64,000 bases of DNA from the NCBI RefSeq assembly GCF_031326345.1, contig NZ_CP133671.1, forward strand, positions 1,612,001 through 1,676,000. The letters run 5' to 3'. The position numbers were made by a program, and so were the translations under genes. The DNA is from Aureispira sp. CCB-E. GTDB lineage: Bacteria; Bacteroidota; Bacteroidia; Chitinophagales; Saprospiraceae. Shown here piece after piece: positions 43,398-51,978 of this stretch. The notes below the pieces were generated by a model. It did not search any database and was not told where the DNA came from. It saw only the letters and a list, made by a program, of their open reading frames with translations. Numbering within the stretch: position 1 is the stretch's first letter; the number at the start of each line of letters is the position of its first letter.

Positions 43398-45872
43398 ATG
43401 ATAAAAATGAACCAAACCTATTTACATCTTACACAGCAAGTAATTTATTTTTTACTCCTCTGCTGTTCTTTTTTGTGGTCTGCCACAACCAATGCGCAAT
43501 GCACCATTACTTTGCAACCAGATGGTATACAAGGAAAAGATGCCGAAGTCAATAGCTTAAGTTGTTCCTCATCTTACGCAGTGAGTACCAATTGGTGCGA
43601 AACAGTCAATGGCGGAACAACCAGTAATTTGCGTTCCAAAGCTTGGACTTGGTGGGGAACGCATGCAGCAATTCGTTCTTTGTTAGAGTTTGATTTATCA
43701 TCTCTTCCAGCGGGATGTACGGTCACCAATGCTACCTTAATTATGCACAATGGAAACGACAACCCCAACGCATACCATTGTGGTCAAAACTCAACCATTC
43801 ATCCCTGTTTGCCAAATGATATTTATTTGCATAGAATTACGCAGAGCTGGCAAGAGCATACTGTTAATTGGTTAAACCAACCTACTTATGCGTCGACGAA
43901 TCTAGGAACAGACTATATTTTTGAAGGCAACAATAGTCAACCGTACAATGATTATAGTTTTGATATTACTGATATGGTGAATTTTTGGTTGGCAAATCCA
44001 GCTCAAAATCATGGAATGTTACTCAAACAACAAGATGAAACCAATCACTACAAATCAGTATGGTTTCGGTCTAGTGATCATTCTAATCCTGCTGTTCGTC
44101 CAGAATTAGTATTAACACTCAACTGTTCAGGAAACTGCGACAACATTATAGAAGGGAATATTTTTGATGACTTGAATGGAGATTGTGTGATGGGAACGAA
44201 TGATTTGCCCTTAGAGAATTGGGTTGTTGAAATACTACCAGGTCCAATTTATACGTCTACAGATGTAAATGGTTTTTATAGAGCCAATGTACTAGATGGG
44301 ACGTATACCGTTAATGTATTTAATCCAAATACCAATCTTTGGTATGCAGGTTGCCCAGCTAATAATACACAATCTGTCACAGTTAGTGGAGGGAGTACAG
44401 GCATTGCAGATTTTGCTTATGATGCGGCGTATTATTGCCCATTGTTGACCGTAGATGTTGCTTCTAATTTTTTGAGAAAATGCCATACCGAAAATTTTAT
44501 TGTACATTATTGTAATCATGGTAATGTCGTTGCCAATAATGCTTATGTTGAAGTTAACTTTAGTAATGGTTTAACTCCTTTAAGTTCTGATGCTACTTAT
44601 ACGGTCAATTCTTCTAGCCAGTGGAGTTTTCCTGTCGGAAATTTAGCGCCAGGAGCTTGCGGTAGTTTTTATGTATTGACACAAATCAGTTGTGATGCAA
44701 ATTTTGGCGATATAGAATGTGTGACAGCAGAGATATATCCAGATTATCCTTGTAGCGAATTGCCAGGTGACTCTACTGTTTGGGATCGTTCCTCGGTGAT
44801 GGTTGTGGGAACTTGTCAAGGCGATACTGCTGCTTGTTTTACCATCACGAATACGGGGAGTGCATCGAATGGTAATATGCAAGGGACGTCTACTTATCGT
44901 ATTTATGATAATAATGTCTTGGTTCATACAGGAACCTTTCAATTGGCAGGTGGAGCTTCTACAGTTATTTGTTGGCCAACTACAGGCAATACCATTCGCT
45001 TAGAGGCAGATCAACGTCCTGGTCATCCAGGAAATAGCCACCCCAATGCGGTCGTAGATAATTGTGGAAATAATAGTGCTGCTTTCAATTTAGGATTGAC
45101 CTTGCCTGAAAATGATGCTCCTGCTGATATTGCTGTGGAGTGTGCAGAAGTTCGCTCTTCTTATGATCCCAATGACAAACGAGTCATCCCAGCAGGGGTA
45201 GGAGCACAGCATTATGTCGACCAAAATATTATGTTGGACTATAAAATCCGCTTTCAAAATACGGGAAATGATACGGCTCTGAACATTGTGATCAAAGATA
45301 CTTTATCGCCTTATTTGGATCTTAGTTCGATACAAATTGGTGCCTCTAGTCATTCATACAGTTTTAGCATAGAAAATGGTCGAGCACTTAAATTTTCATT
45401 CAACAATATTATGCTCCCTGATAGCAATGTCAATGAGCCTCTATCGCATGGATTTGTTAAGTTTAAAATCAAGCAATTGCCTAATTTGCCAATAGGAACC
45501 GTTATTAACAATAGTGCTTCGATCTACTTTGATTACAATGCTCCTGTTTTGACGAACAATACCTTTTTGACAATCGGAGATATGAATCATATTTTAACTG
45601 TAAATACAGAAGAAATAGAAAAGGAGACTATTAATATCAATATTTATCCGAATCCGTTTGGAAGAAGTGCGGTGGTTTATGTACAAGGATACGAAGGAAA
45701 AGAACCGATTAATTTTGAGCTTTTTAATGCCTTAGGTGTACGTGTTCAAGTTGTTCAGACACTAGATCATAATTTCGAAATTAAGCGTAGCAATTTACCA
45801 TCAGGAGTTTATTTGTATCGAGCTACAGCCAATCAATCTTTGTTGGGAAGTGGGAAATTAATTATAGAATAA
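43398..45872 (+). CDS. Large secreted multidomain protein with DNRLRE domain and T9SS sorting domain
   Basis: About 824 residues from the ATG at 43398 (an ATG at 43407 is also possible). A signal peptide (VIYFLLLCCSFLWSATTNAQ) is followed by a DNRLRE-type domain (about 35-245): ITLQPDGIQGKDAEV, LLEFDLSSLPAG, WQEHTVNWLNQPTYA and DITDMVNFWLANP. Next is a Cna-B/SdrD-like module (GNIFDDLNGDCVMGTNDLPL), two conserved-repeat beta domains, and the Bacteroidota SYDPNDKRVIPAG domain with YKIRFQNTGNDTALNIVIKDTL. The end is a type A T9SS sorting domain (INIYPNPFGR, GVYLYRATANQ). It is probably a surface or released adhesin/matrix-like protein. Confidence 0.9.
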   Translation: MIKMNQTYLHLTQQVIYFLLLCCSFLWSATTNAQCTITLQPDGIQGKDAEVNSLSCSSSYAVSTNWCETVNGGTTSNLRSKAWTWWGTHAAIRSLLEFDLSSLPAGCTVTNATLIMHNGNDNPNAYHCGQNSTIHPCLPNDIYLHRITQSWQEHTVNWLNQPTYASTNLGTDYIFEGNNSQPYNDYSFDITDMVNFWLANPAQNHGMLLKQQDETNHYKSVWFRSSDHSNPAVRPELVLTLNCSGNCDNIIEGNIFDDLNGDCVMGTNDLPLENWVVEILPGPIYTSTDVNGFYRANVLDGTYTVNVFNPNTNLWYAGCPANNTQSVTVSGGSTGIADFAYDAAYYCPLLTVDVASNFLRKCHTENFIVHYCNHGNVVANNAYVEVNFSNGLTPLSSDATYTVNSSSQWSFPVGNLAPGACGSFYVLTQISCDANFGDIECVTAEIYPDYPCSELPGDSTVWDRSSVMVVGTCQGDTAACFTITNTGSASNGNMQGTSTYRIYDNNVLVHTGTFQLAGGASTVICWPTTGNTIRLEADQRPGHPGNSHPNAVVDNCGNNSAAFNLGLTLPENDAPADIAVECAEVRSSYDPNDKRVIPAGVGAQHYVDQNIMLDYKIRFQNTGNDTALNIVIKDTLSPYLDLSSIQIGASSHSYSFSIENGRALKFSFNNIMLPDSNVNEPLSHGFVKFKIKQLPNLPIGTVINNSASIYFDYNAPVLTNNTFLTIGDMNHILTVNTEEIEKETININIYPNPFGRSAVVYVQGYEGKEPINFELFNALGVRVQVVQTLDHNFEIKRSNLPSGVYLYRATANQSLLGSGKLIIE

Positions 45873-45932
45873 ACTAATGCTATTTTTTAGCCATACAAAT
45901 TAATTCGTGATAATGTCTAATAGCTAGGAACT

Positions 45933-47389
45933 TAAACATGAGTCATCCCGAATTTATGAGATGACAAAAAAAATAAAAACTCTTGCGTAAATTTGGGATT
46001 AACGACAATTCCAAAACGACAAGAGTTTTTTTATGTATAAAACATACTTACAAGATAAAATAGAAAAAGGAAAAATAAATGGTGCCGACAATTTTCTTTT
46101 GAAAAAAAGTTCTAAATACTTAGAAGGATTACTGATAAAACTAGATGAGCAAATAGATAGCCGTTTGGTTAGAGCATTTTATAATCTATTCATTTCCATA
46201 CTAATATTAAGAAACAAGAGTAGCGGTTTACTTTTAAGTGAGTTAGGCGGGTACATTTGTGGATTTCGGAAGGCACCAGCAGGGACAAAGCGAATAAGCA
46301 ACTTGTTAAGGAGCAAAAAATGGGAACACAAGTTAATAAAAGACTATTTGTTTGAGAAGACAAAAGAGCGTATTGCCAGCTTGCAAAAAGAAGGAAAACG
46401 CCCTTTGTTGTTATGGGATGATTCTCGTTTAGAAAAGCCAGAAAGTTGGTGGAGTGAAGGATTGTGTAGTGTCTGGAGTAGTAAAGGCAAGCGATTAACA
46501 AAAATTAAACGCGGTTTTTACCGACCACCAAGTAGCAGAATATGTGTCCCTGGCTATAAGTGGACAGCTACGATGTTGTCTTGCCTAGGAGGAGTGCCAA
46601 GTGTTTGTCAAATGACTTGGTGGACAACAAGAGGCAAGCATAAAGAACTCGCTACTAATATCATTTTTCGTATGCTAAAACGATTAAAAAAGGAATTAAA
46701 TACAGGAGTTCTACATGTTTTGGATAGAGGATATGCAAATATCTGGACAGTAGAGCATATGTTACATTTCCAACAAGATTTTCTGATCCGTTGGAAGAAA
46801 AATCATCTACTTATCGCTACGAAAAAAGGAAAGAAGAAAACACATTTATTAGCCCGTTCATTTAAAGGAAAAAAACCTAGATTAATTTATGACAAGGAAC
46901 GAAAAGAGCAACGTTCTGCAACTATAGCATGGGGAGAAGTCTTTCATCCAGAGTTACCCGATATTCCCTTATATTTAGTTATTCTTAGAGACAAAAAAAG
47001 ACAGACTCCTCCTATTTATTTTCTGACTTCTGTAATCATTACAAATGCCAGAACTGCTTGGGAAATGGCGAATAGCTATATGCATCGCTGGGAAATTGAG
47101 CAATCTTTTCGTTTCTGTAAAACAGAGTTAGCAATGGAATCTCCTAGATTGTGGTTTTGGGAAAACAAGCTTAAGTTATTAGCTATCGTTGCTTTGGTTT
47201 ATGATTTTCTTTTAACTCTACTTCGAAATTGGAGAACTTGGGTCAACCTTTTCCTCCGAAACTGGGGACATCGAACAGGAAATCGGTATAGAAATACTTC
47301 CATACCGATTTACCGTCTTAGAGCTGCCATCTCCGTTTGTATTTTTTCTCTCTTTGCTCTATTACAAAATTCGGGATGACTCATGTTTA
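45933..47389 (+). mobile_element. Complete IS4-type insertion sequence, 1457 bp
   Basis: Flanked by perfect 23-bp terminal inverted repeats at 45933-45955 (TAAACATGAGTCATCCCGAA, continuing TTT) and 47367-47389. One intact transposase gene fills the space. No clear long target duplication is visible; at most a TA on each side if the ends are trimmed by two bases. The left end follows the T9SS protein gene; the right end abuts an open frame on the minus strand (47387-47596). Confidence 0.92.
46033..47379 (+). CDS. IS4-family DDE transposase
   Basis: A 448-residue transposase that appears intact. The DDE catalytic residues are in LLLWDDSRLEKPE (first Asp), HVLDRGYANIW (second Asp) and the IS4 signature YMHRWEIEQSFRFCK, which fits Y-(2)-R-(3)-E-(6)-K exactly. 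Insertion domain residues between the second Asp and the Glu form the usual beta-strand region (WGEVFHPELPDIPLYLVIL). It begins 77 bp inside the left terminal repeat and ends inside the right one. It is the only gene of the element; there are no passenger genes. Confidence 0.95.
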   Translation: MYKTYLQDKIEKGKINGADNFLLKKSSKYLEGLLIKLDEQIDSRLVRAFYNLFISILILRNKSSGLLLSELGGYICGFRKAPAGTKRISNLLRSKKWEHKLIKDYLFEKTKERIASLQKEGKRPLLLWDDSRLEKPESWWSEGLCSVWSSKGKRLTKIKRGFYRPPSSRICVPGYKWTATMLSCLGGVPSVCQMTWWTTRGKHKELATNIIFRMLKRLKKELNTGVLHVLDRGYANIWTVEHMLHFQQDFLIRWKKNHLLIATKKGKKKTHLLARSFKGKKPRLIYDKERKEQRSATIAWGEVFHPELPDIPLYLVILRDKKRQTPPIYFLTSVIITNARTAWEMANSYMHRWEIEQSFRFCKTELAMESPRLWFWENKLKLLAIVALVYDFLLTLLRNWRTWVNLFLRNWGHRTGNRYRNTSIPIYRLRAAISVCIFSLFALLQNSG

Positions 47390-47596
47390 TAAGATCGTAC
47401 CGACTTCTACCAGCCCTTTGAGCAATTGCCCTTTTTGCCTTTTCCAAAAACGAATATCTGCAACAATAGAGCGAATACCAATGCGTTGCAGACCTGTATT
47501 ATTCTTATCCCAATAATCGTAATATACTTGCGTGCTATTGATACAAAGTGCTCGTATGTCTTTTGTCTTTATAGCTAGTTGGTCACAAACAATGAA
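47387..47596 (-). pseudogene. In-frame continuation of the upstream gene after its stop, ended by the IS
   Basis: Directly after the TAA (47597-47599) of the voltage-sensor-like gene, the same frame stays open for 69 codons (for example IKTKDIRALCINSTQVYYDY, then RSIVADIRFWKRQKGQLL) until a TAA made by the end of the IS terminal repeat. No ATG, GTG or TTG start lies at its beginning, and residues look protein-like. It may be the former C-terminal part of the upstream protein after a nonsense mutation, or the tail of another gene whose start was lost. Without the IS the frame would stop after two more codons. Confidence 0.45.
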
Positions 47597-48583
47597 TTAC
47601 AAGGCTTTCCACTGTTTTACTTTTACTCGTTTGACAATTAAATCAATCACTTCCAAAATAAGCTCGTTGGTCAATTCGGTACTTTTATTAGCTTGCGGTT
47701 GTAAAAAAACTTCTAAGATACTTTCTGTTACCAAAGCAATCATAGGCTGGTTATCAACAGCACTTAGGTCCGTAATTAATTGATCAACAACACCAAAAAC
47801 AATTTGGCTGGTTGCTGTATTTAACGTTTCTTGTATTTGAGCACCAACGATGGGTATTCGTTTGATTTGTTGTACTTCGGGATTGTTGATAACCGTATTT
47901 TCAACCGTCTTGACCACATATTTTTCTAATAGTTTTTGATATTGAGGATACTTTGTACGAATTCCTTCTTGTAGTGTTTGCCCAATGAGTTCCGCAATTT
48001 CTTTTTGGCGGGGTTGCAGTACTTCGCTCAAAATAGCTTCATTGAGCGGTTGTCCTCGATTGATTTCGCTTTTCGTTTGACTAAGTACCTTAATAACGAC
48101 TCGATCTGATATTTCTTCAATAGCAATATTATAATAATAGGTCAATGTTGTAAACAGCGCATAATTATTCAAGTCGATGACTTGCCAACGATGTAGACGA
48201 TATGTCAAGCCAATAATTCTAAATAAACGCAAAATACGGAAGGAACTGGTCGGGAAACAACCTAAGACATCATACCAATGAATGAATGGATAAAAGAACC
48301 ACTTAGCATAGACTTTTTGTTGTATGGCTATTAGCCAACGAATAGAAAATTCGACAATAAAAATGCTGACAATGATACCATCATAAAAGTAAAAATCTTC
48401 ATGAATAGATTCATAAAAAGGTAGAATAGGGTCTACTATTTTTTTGACCATATTGGTATTATACAAAGCGTCAAACATCAACCACGCTAAATCAAATACA
48501 GTTAGACCCAACATCAGCAAGTCGGTCATAACTGACAGCCAATTTAAAGGACTTTTGATATTTTGAAAGCGTGGCAACATCAT
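47597..48583 (-). CDS. Voltage-sensor-like membrane protein without pore motif
   Basis: A 328-residue protein. The N-terminal third looks like an S1-S4 voltage-sensor domain: S1 about 16-40, S2 about 66-90 with VEFSIRWLIAIQ, S3 with WYDVLGCFP (Asp), and S4-like RILRLFRIIGLTYRLHRW with several Arg. No pore loop (T-x-G-Y-G) follows; the rest is a soluble helical region of about 190 residues (for example QTLQEGIRTKYPQYQKLLEKY). This layout is known from ion-channel-like proteins of Bacteroidota, but its role is not known. It starts 3 bp from folA's stop, so both form an operon. An open frame continues after its stop (47387-47596). Confidence 0.7.
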   Translation of the reverse strand: MMLPRFQNIKSPLNWLSVMTDLLMLGLTVFDLAWLMFDALYNTNMVKKIVDPILPFYESIHEDFYFYDGIIVSIFIVEFSIRWLIAIQQKVYAKWFFYPFIHWYDVLGCFPTSSFRILRLFRIIGLTYRLHRWQVIDLNNYALFTTLTYYYNIAIEEISDRVVIKVLSQTKSEINRGQPLNEAILSEVLQPRQKEIAELIGQTLQEGIRTKYPQYQKLLEKYVVKTVENTVINNPEVQQIKRIPIVGAQIQETLNTATSQIVFGVVDQLITDLSAVDNQPMIALVTESILEVFLQPQANKSTELTNELILEVIDLIVKRVKVKQWKAL

Positions 48584-48586
48584 TTT

Positions 48587-49084
48587 TTATTCTTTGCGTT
48601 CTAATACACGGAAGGTGTAATCATAGGGATTTTTAGCATCTTTAGGATGGCTTATGCTACTGATTTCTTTCCAATGTTGGTCATTGATTTCAGGGAAAAA
48701 AACATCGGCATCTTCTACTTCAATGTCAATTTCCGTTAAATAAAGTTTTGTTGATAAAGGCAGACCTCTACGGTAAATTTCTCCTCCACCAATGATAAAA
48801 GCTTCCTCTGCTTCCCGTTCTTGTGCTACCGCCAAAGCAGCACCAATGGAATGCACTAGAATACAACCCTCAATATAAAATTCAGGATTGCGACTGACAA
48901 TAATATTGGTTCTATTGGGGAGTGGCTTCCCGATTGATTCAAAGCACTTTCGTCCCATAATAATAGGATGCCCTGTCGTTACTTTTTTAAAGTATTTAAG
49001 GTCGGCAGGAAGGTACCAAGGAATATCATTTCCTCGACCGATTTCTCGATTGTTGCCCATTCCTACAATAGTTGATACTCTCAT
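48587..49084 (-). CDS. folA: Dihydrofolate reductase
   Basis: A 165-residue cytoplasmic enzyme that reduces dihydrofolate to tetrahydrofolate with NADPH. Motifs: STIVGMGNNREIGRGNDIPWYLPADLKYFK (N-terminal substrate/cofactor site, given in parts), HPIIMGRKCFESIGKPLPNRTNIIVSR and AFIIGGGEIY. The Asp of the active site (in LPADLKYF) is present. The position normally held by Thr in G-R-x-T-(W/F)-E-S-I-G is Cys here, which is unusual. It is followed after 3 bp by the voltage-sensor-like gene. Thymidylate synthase, a frequent neighbour, is not here. Confidence 0.95.
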   Translation of the reverse strand: MRVSTIVGMGNNREIGRGNDIPWYLPADLKYFKKVTTGHPIIMGRKCFESIGKPLPNRTNIIVSRNPEFYIEGCILVHSIGAALAVAQEREAEEAFIIGGGEIYRRGLPLSTKLYLTEIDIEVEDADVFFPEINDQHWKEISSISHPKDAKNPYDYTFRVLERKE

Positions 49085-50077
49085 AGATTTAATCCCTTTT
49101 GTTGTAGAACGTTTTGTAAACTACTGCTAAATACATAACCACGTACTATAAATGATATTTTCTTTTGTTTGATGCAATAGCTTTTTGGTAAACAGTATTT
49201 TATAAACGGTTTTTTTTTGTTTTTGTTGGTAACAATAAAAAATATATAAGCTTGTTTGTCAATAATAAGGAAACTTTGCTTGTTAGCCAACTCTCCTTTG
49301 AAGTAAATTAATTCTATAAATAAGGACTTTTAAAATAGTGGCTTGCTAATTGGTTATTCTATAGTAAAAGCCAATACATTCTATTAGAATTAATTAGCAC
49401 TTATATTTAATCAGTAGATGACGATTAAGATTTTTTGAAACTGATAACTTTTTTTGATAAACAGTATTAACTAATAAGAGCAACACTCATCTCACTTTTT
49501 GGTGAACGTTGCTTGCTTCTAGTAAATGGTAGTTAACTACCCCAAATTATGCTTATTTATACAATAAAAAACACCTTTAATATATTGAAGTAAAAGCCAA
49601 TTTAAAAAATTGTTGTAACACAAAAAAGAAATGAAATTGAATTATGGTTGTCAGCAATGCTTAGAAGTATAAACAAGTTTTTCTGTACTTTTACTTAGTT
49701 AACATAGCGTACGGATGTTAAAGGCAAAGCTGAGTGAAAAAGCTATAGAAAGCAGGATAGAAAATAAGTACTGGGATACAGCAATAAAGAAAAAGAGTTT
49801 CTTAGAAGAATAAAAAAGGCTAACGTGTTTCTACAAACTCGATTCTAAAAAAGGACTTATTGAGCAGATACTTTTTTACAAGAGTGAAGTTGCTTACCAA
49901 AACTCATTAAGTAAAATTTGGAAGAGGGGACAAAATTTAGAGAGGAATATTACGACTCTATAGTGATGGATGTTGTTAAGGTAAAGTATCTTTAAGAAGT
50001 AATCCACTTTTAGTAGAGCCTAAATTTTAGCAACAACTTTTCAAGGGGGTGTTGGTGTAAGTGAGAAGCAAAAAATT
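49085..50077. other. Long intergenic stretch, nothing recognised
   Basis: About 990 bp between folA and the terminator at 50078. It is AT-rich with A- and T-tracts. I see no coding frame with gene-like composition, no tRNA, and no copy of the interspersed repeat. Small promoter motifs for folA (minus strand) are expected here but not identified. Confidence 0.4.
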
Positions 50078-50108
50078 AGGCGACCTGATATTATCAGGCC
50101 GCCTTTTT
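50078..50108 (-). terminator. Intrinsic terminator for the symporter gene
   Basis: AGGCG and CCTGATA pair with TATCAGG and CGCCT (one mismatch), with a T-tract on either side, so it can act in both directions; the minus-strand symporter gene ends 30 bp away. Confidence 0.85.
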
Positions 50109-50137
50109 ATAGTTTCTATCTAATTTAATTTATAGTA

Positions 50138-51775
50138 TTAATCTGGTTTTTGGTAGGTTTTGGTGTATGCAACATATTTAGCAACTTCTTCTTTTACAAC
50201 AGGAGCCAAAATTAATAGTCCAATAACATTAGGGAATACCATAGCAAAAATCATGGCATCTGAAAAACCAATAACAGAGTCTAAACTAGCAGCGGCACCA
50301 ATAACAACAAAAGTACAGAATAGTAATTTATAAATAATATCAGCTCTTTTGCTTTTCCCAAATAAAAACTTCCATGCTTGTAGTCCGTAATAAGACCAAG
50401 ATAGCATCGTTGAAAATGCAAATAATACAACCGCAACGGTTAGTATGTACTCGGCACCAGGCAATGAAGATGAGAACGCAGCAGAAGTGGCACTAACGCC
50501 ATCCGCTTTTTGACCATAAACCATAAACTGTCCTTCAATATTGGTAATAATTAATACTAAAGCAGTCATTGTACAAATAATAACAGTATCAATAAACGGC
50601 TCTAATAGAGCAACCATGCCTTCTGATGCTGGATGAGATGTACGAACAGCAGAGTGAGCAATAGCGGCAGAACCAACTCCTGCTTCGTTAGAGAATGCTG
50701 CACGTTGAAAGCCTTGAATCAAAACTCCAATAATACCTCCGGCAATAGCAGTGGGAGCAAAAGCACCTTCTAAGATCAATCCAAAAGCAGTAGGAATTAA
50801 GCCAATATTCATAAATAGCACAATAAGAGCTGCGCCAACATACAATACAGCCATAAAAGGAACGACCTTTTCGGTTACTTGACCTATTCTTTTGATTCCT
50901 CCAATAATTACAATACCCACCAAAAAGGCGACAATCAATCCAAAAATTGTTTTAGCACTCATAGGAATAGCCGAAGCATCTCCATAAATAACATTTAAAA
51001 ACTGAATAGCAGCTTGATTGGCTTGGAACATATTTCCACCACCAAAAGAACCACCAATACACATAATGGCAAAGAAAACAGCAAATACTTTACCCAAAGC
51101 ACCTAGCCCTTTTTCTTCTAAACCTTTCTTCAAGTAATACATTGGTCCCCCATGTACCGTTCCGTCTTGATCAATTTCTCTGTATTTGACCCCTAATGTA
51201 CATTCTGCAAATTTAGAAGACATCCCTAAGATACCTGCCAAGATCATCCAAAAGGTAGCTCCAGGTCCGCCAACACTCAATGCAACAGCTACACTAGCAA
51301 TATTACCTAGTCCTACGGTTGCCGAAAGTGCTGCTGTTAAAGCTTGAAAAGGCGTTACTTCACCATCTGCACTTTCATCTCGAATGGTATCGGGCATATC
51401 ATCAATAATATCTTGTCGAACATTATCATTAGGGACAATTACTTCTGTAGTAGCATCAGGGTTATAATAATCGCCACGAACTGTTCGAATGGCTAGAGGC
51501 AAATGTTTGATATTAGGAAAACCAAAGTAGATTGTAAAAAACAAAGCACCAAGGATTAGAACGATTAAAACGATTGGAATTCCTACGTTATTGCCTAGAG
51601 GAATAGAGAAGAAAATGATACTCTGTACAAGGTTAGAGAAAGGCGTAAATGCCTCATCGATTTGTTGATCAATACCTTTAGTGGCGGGTTCTTGGCAAAA
51701 TGCGAGGATAGGAGTTAGGATAGCAAGAAGGGATAGAATGAATCGTTGTTTTATGAAGCTAATCTTTGATTTCAT
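50138..51775 (-). CDS. Sodium:alanine symporter family (AGCS) transporter
   Basis: A 545-residue AGCS-type Na+/amino-acid symporter (alanine/glycine) in the inner membrane. Signatures: TALSATVGLGNIASVAVALSVGGPGATFWM (given here in overlapping parts, about 147-176), MSSKFAECTLGVKYRE, GGPMYYLKKGLEEKG, FGGGNMFQANQAA, and GFQRAAFSNEAGVGSAAIAH. It starts from the ATG at 51775, giving a signal-like N-terminus MKSKISFIKQRFILSLL; an ATG at 51802 adds nine residues. Its length is larger than the typical 450-480 because of an N-terminal extension and a loop (about 100-140). It is monocistronic. Confidence 0.93.
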   Translation of the reverse strand: MKSKISFIKQRFILSLLAILTPILAFCQEPATKGIDQQIDEAFTPFSNLVQSIIFFSIPLGNNVGIPIVLIVLILGALFFTIYFGFPNIKHLPLAIRTVRGDYYNPDATTEVIVPNDNVRQDIIDDMPDTIRDESADGEVTPFQALTAALSATVGLGNIASVAVALSVGGPGATFWMILAGILGMSSKFAECTLGVKYREIDQDGTVHGGPMYYLKKGLEEKGLGALGKVFAVFFAIMCIGGSFGGGNMFQANQAAIQFLNVIYGDASAIPMSAKTIFGLIVAFLVGIVIIGGIKRIGQVTEKVVPFMAVLYVGAALIVLFMNIGLIPTAFGLILEGAFAPTAIAGGIIGVLIQGFQRAAFSNEAGVGSAAIAHSAVRTSHPASEGMVALLEPFIDTVIICTMTALVLIITNIEGQFMVYGQKADGVSATSAAFSSSLPGAEYILTVAVVLFAFSTMLSWSYYGLQAWKFLFGKSKRADIIYKLLFCTFVVIGAAASLDSVIGFSDAMIFAMVFPNVIGLLILAPVVKEEVAKYVAYTKTYQKPD

Positions 51776-51938
51776 TGGTATGATGTCTGTTTTTTTTAGC
51801 ATTATTAATTTAGTATTATTGTAATGTTATTGCACAATATACTAAAAATGTAAGGGAATCTCCAAAAGAGACTGTAGGTATGTACATTGCCCTTAAGGTT
51901 TTAGAACGCTTAAAGGCACCCTATAGGCACCTAAAACA

Positions 51939-51971
51939 ACAAACGCTTTCTTAATCCAAGAAAGCGTTTGT
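51939..51971 (-). terminator. Intrinsic terminator for the GH5 gene
   Basis: ACAAACGCTTTCTT pairs perfectly with AAGAAAGCGTTTGT around a 5-nt loop; on the minus strand it is followed by TGTTTTAGG. The hairpin lies just after the GH5 stop. Confidence 0.8.
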
Positions 51972-51978
51972 CTAATAA

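Noticed and set aside
45933-47389. Composite transposon or island
   Set aside because: Only one transposase gene and one pair of terminal repeats are present; neighbours look like ordinary chromosomal genes.
49081-49290. 69-residue open frame upstream of folA
   Set aside because: Overlaps the folA start, and the composition (Lys, Phe, Ile) is that of spacer DNA; more likely the folA promoter region.
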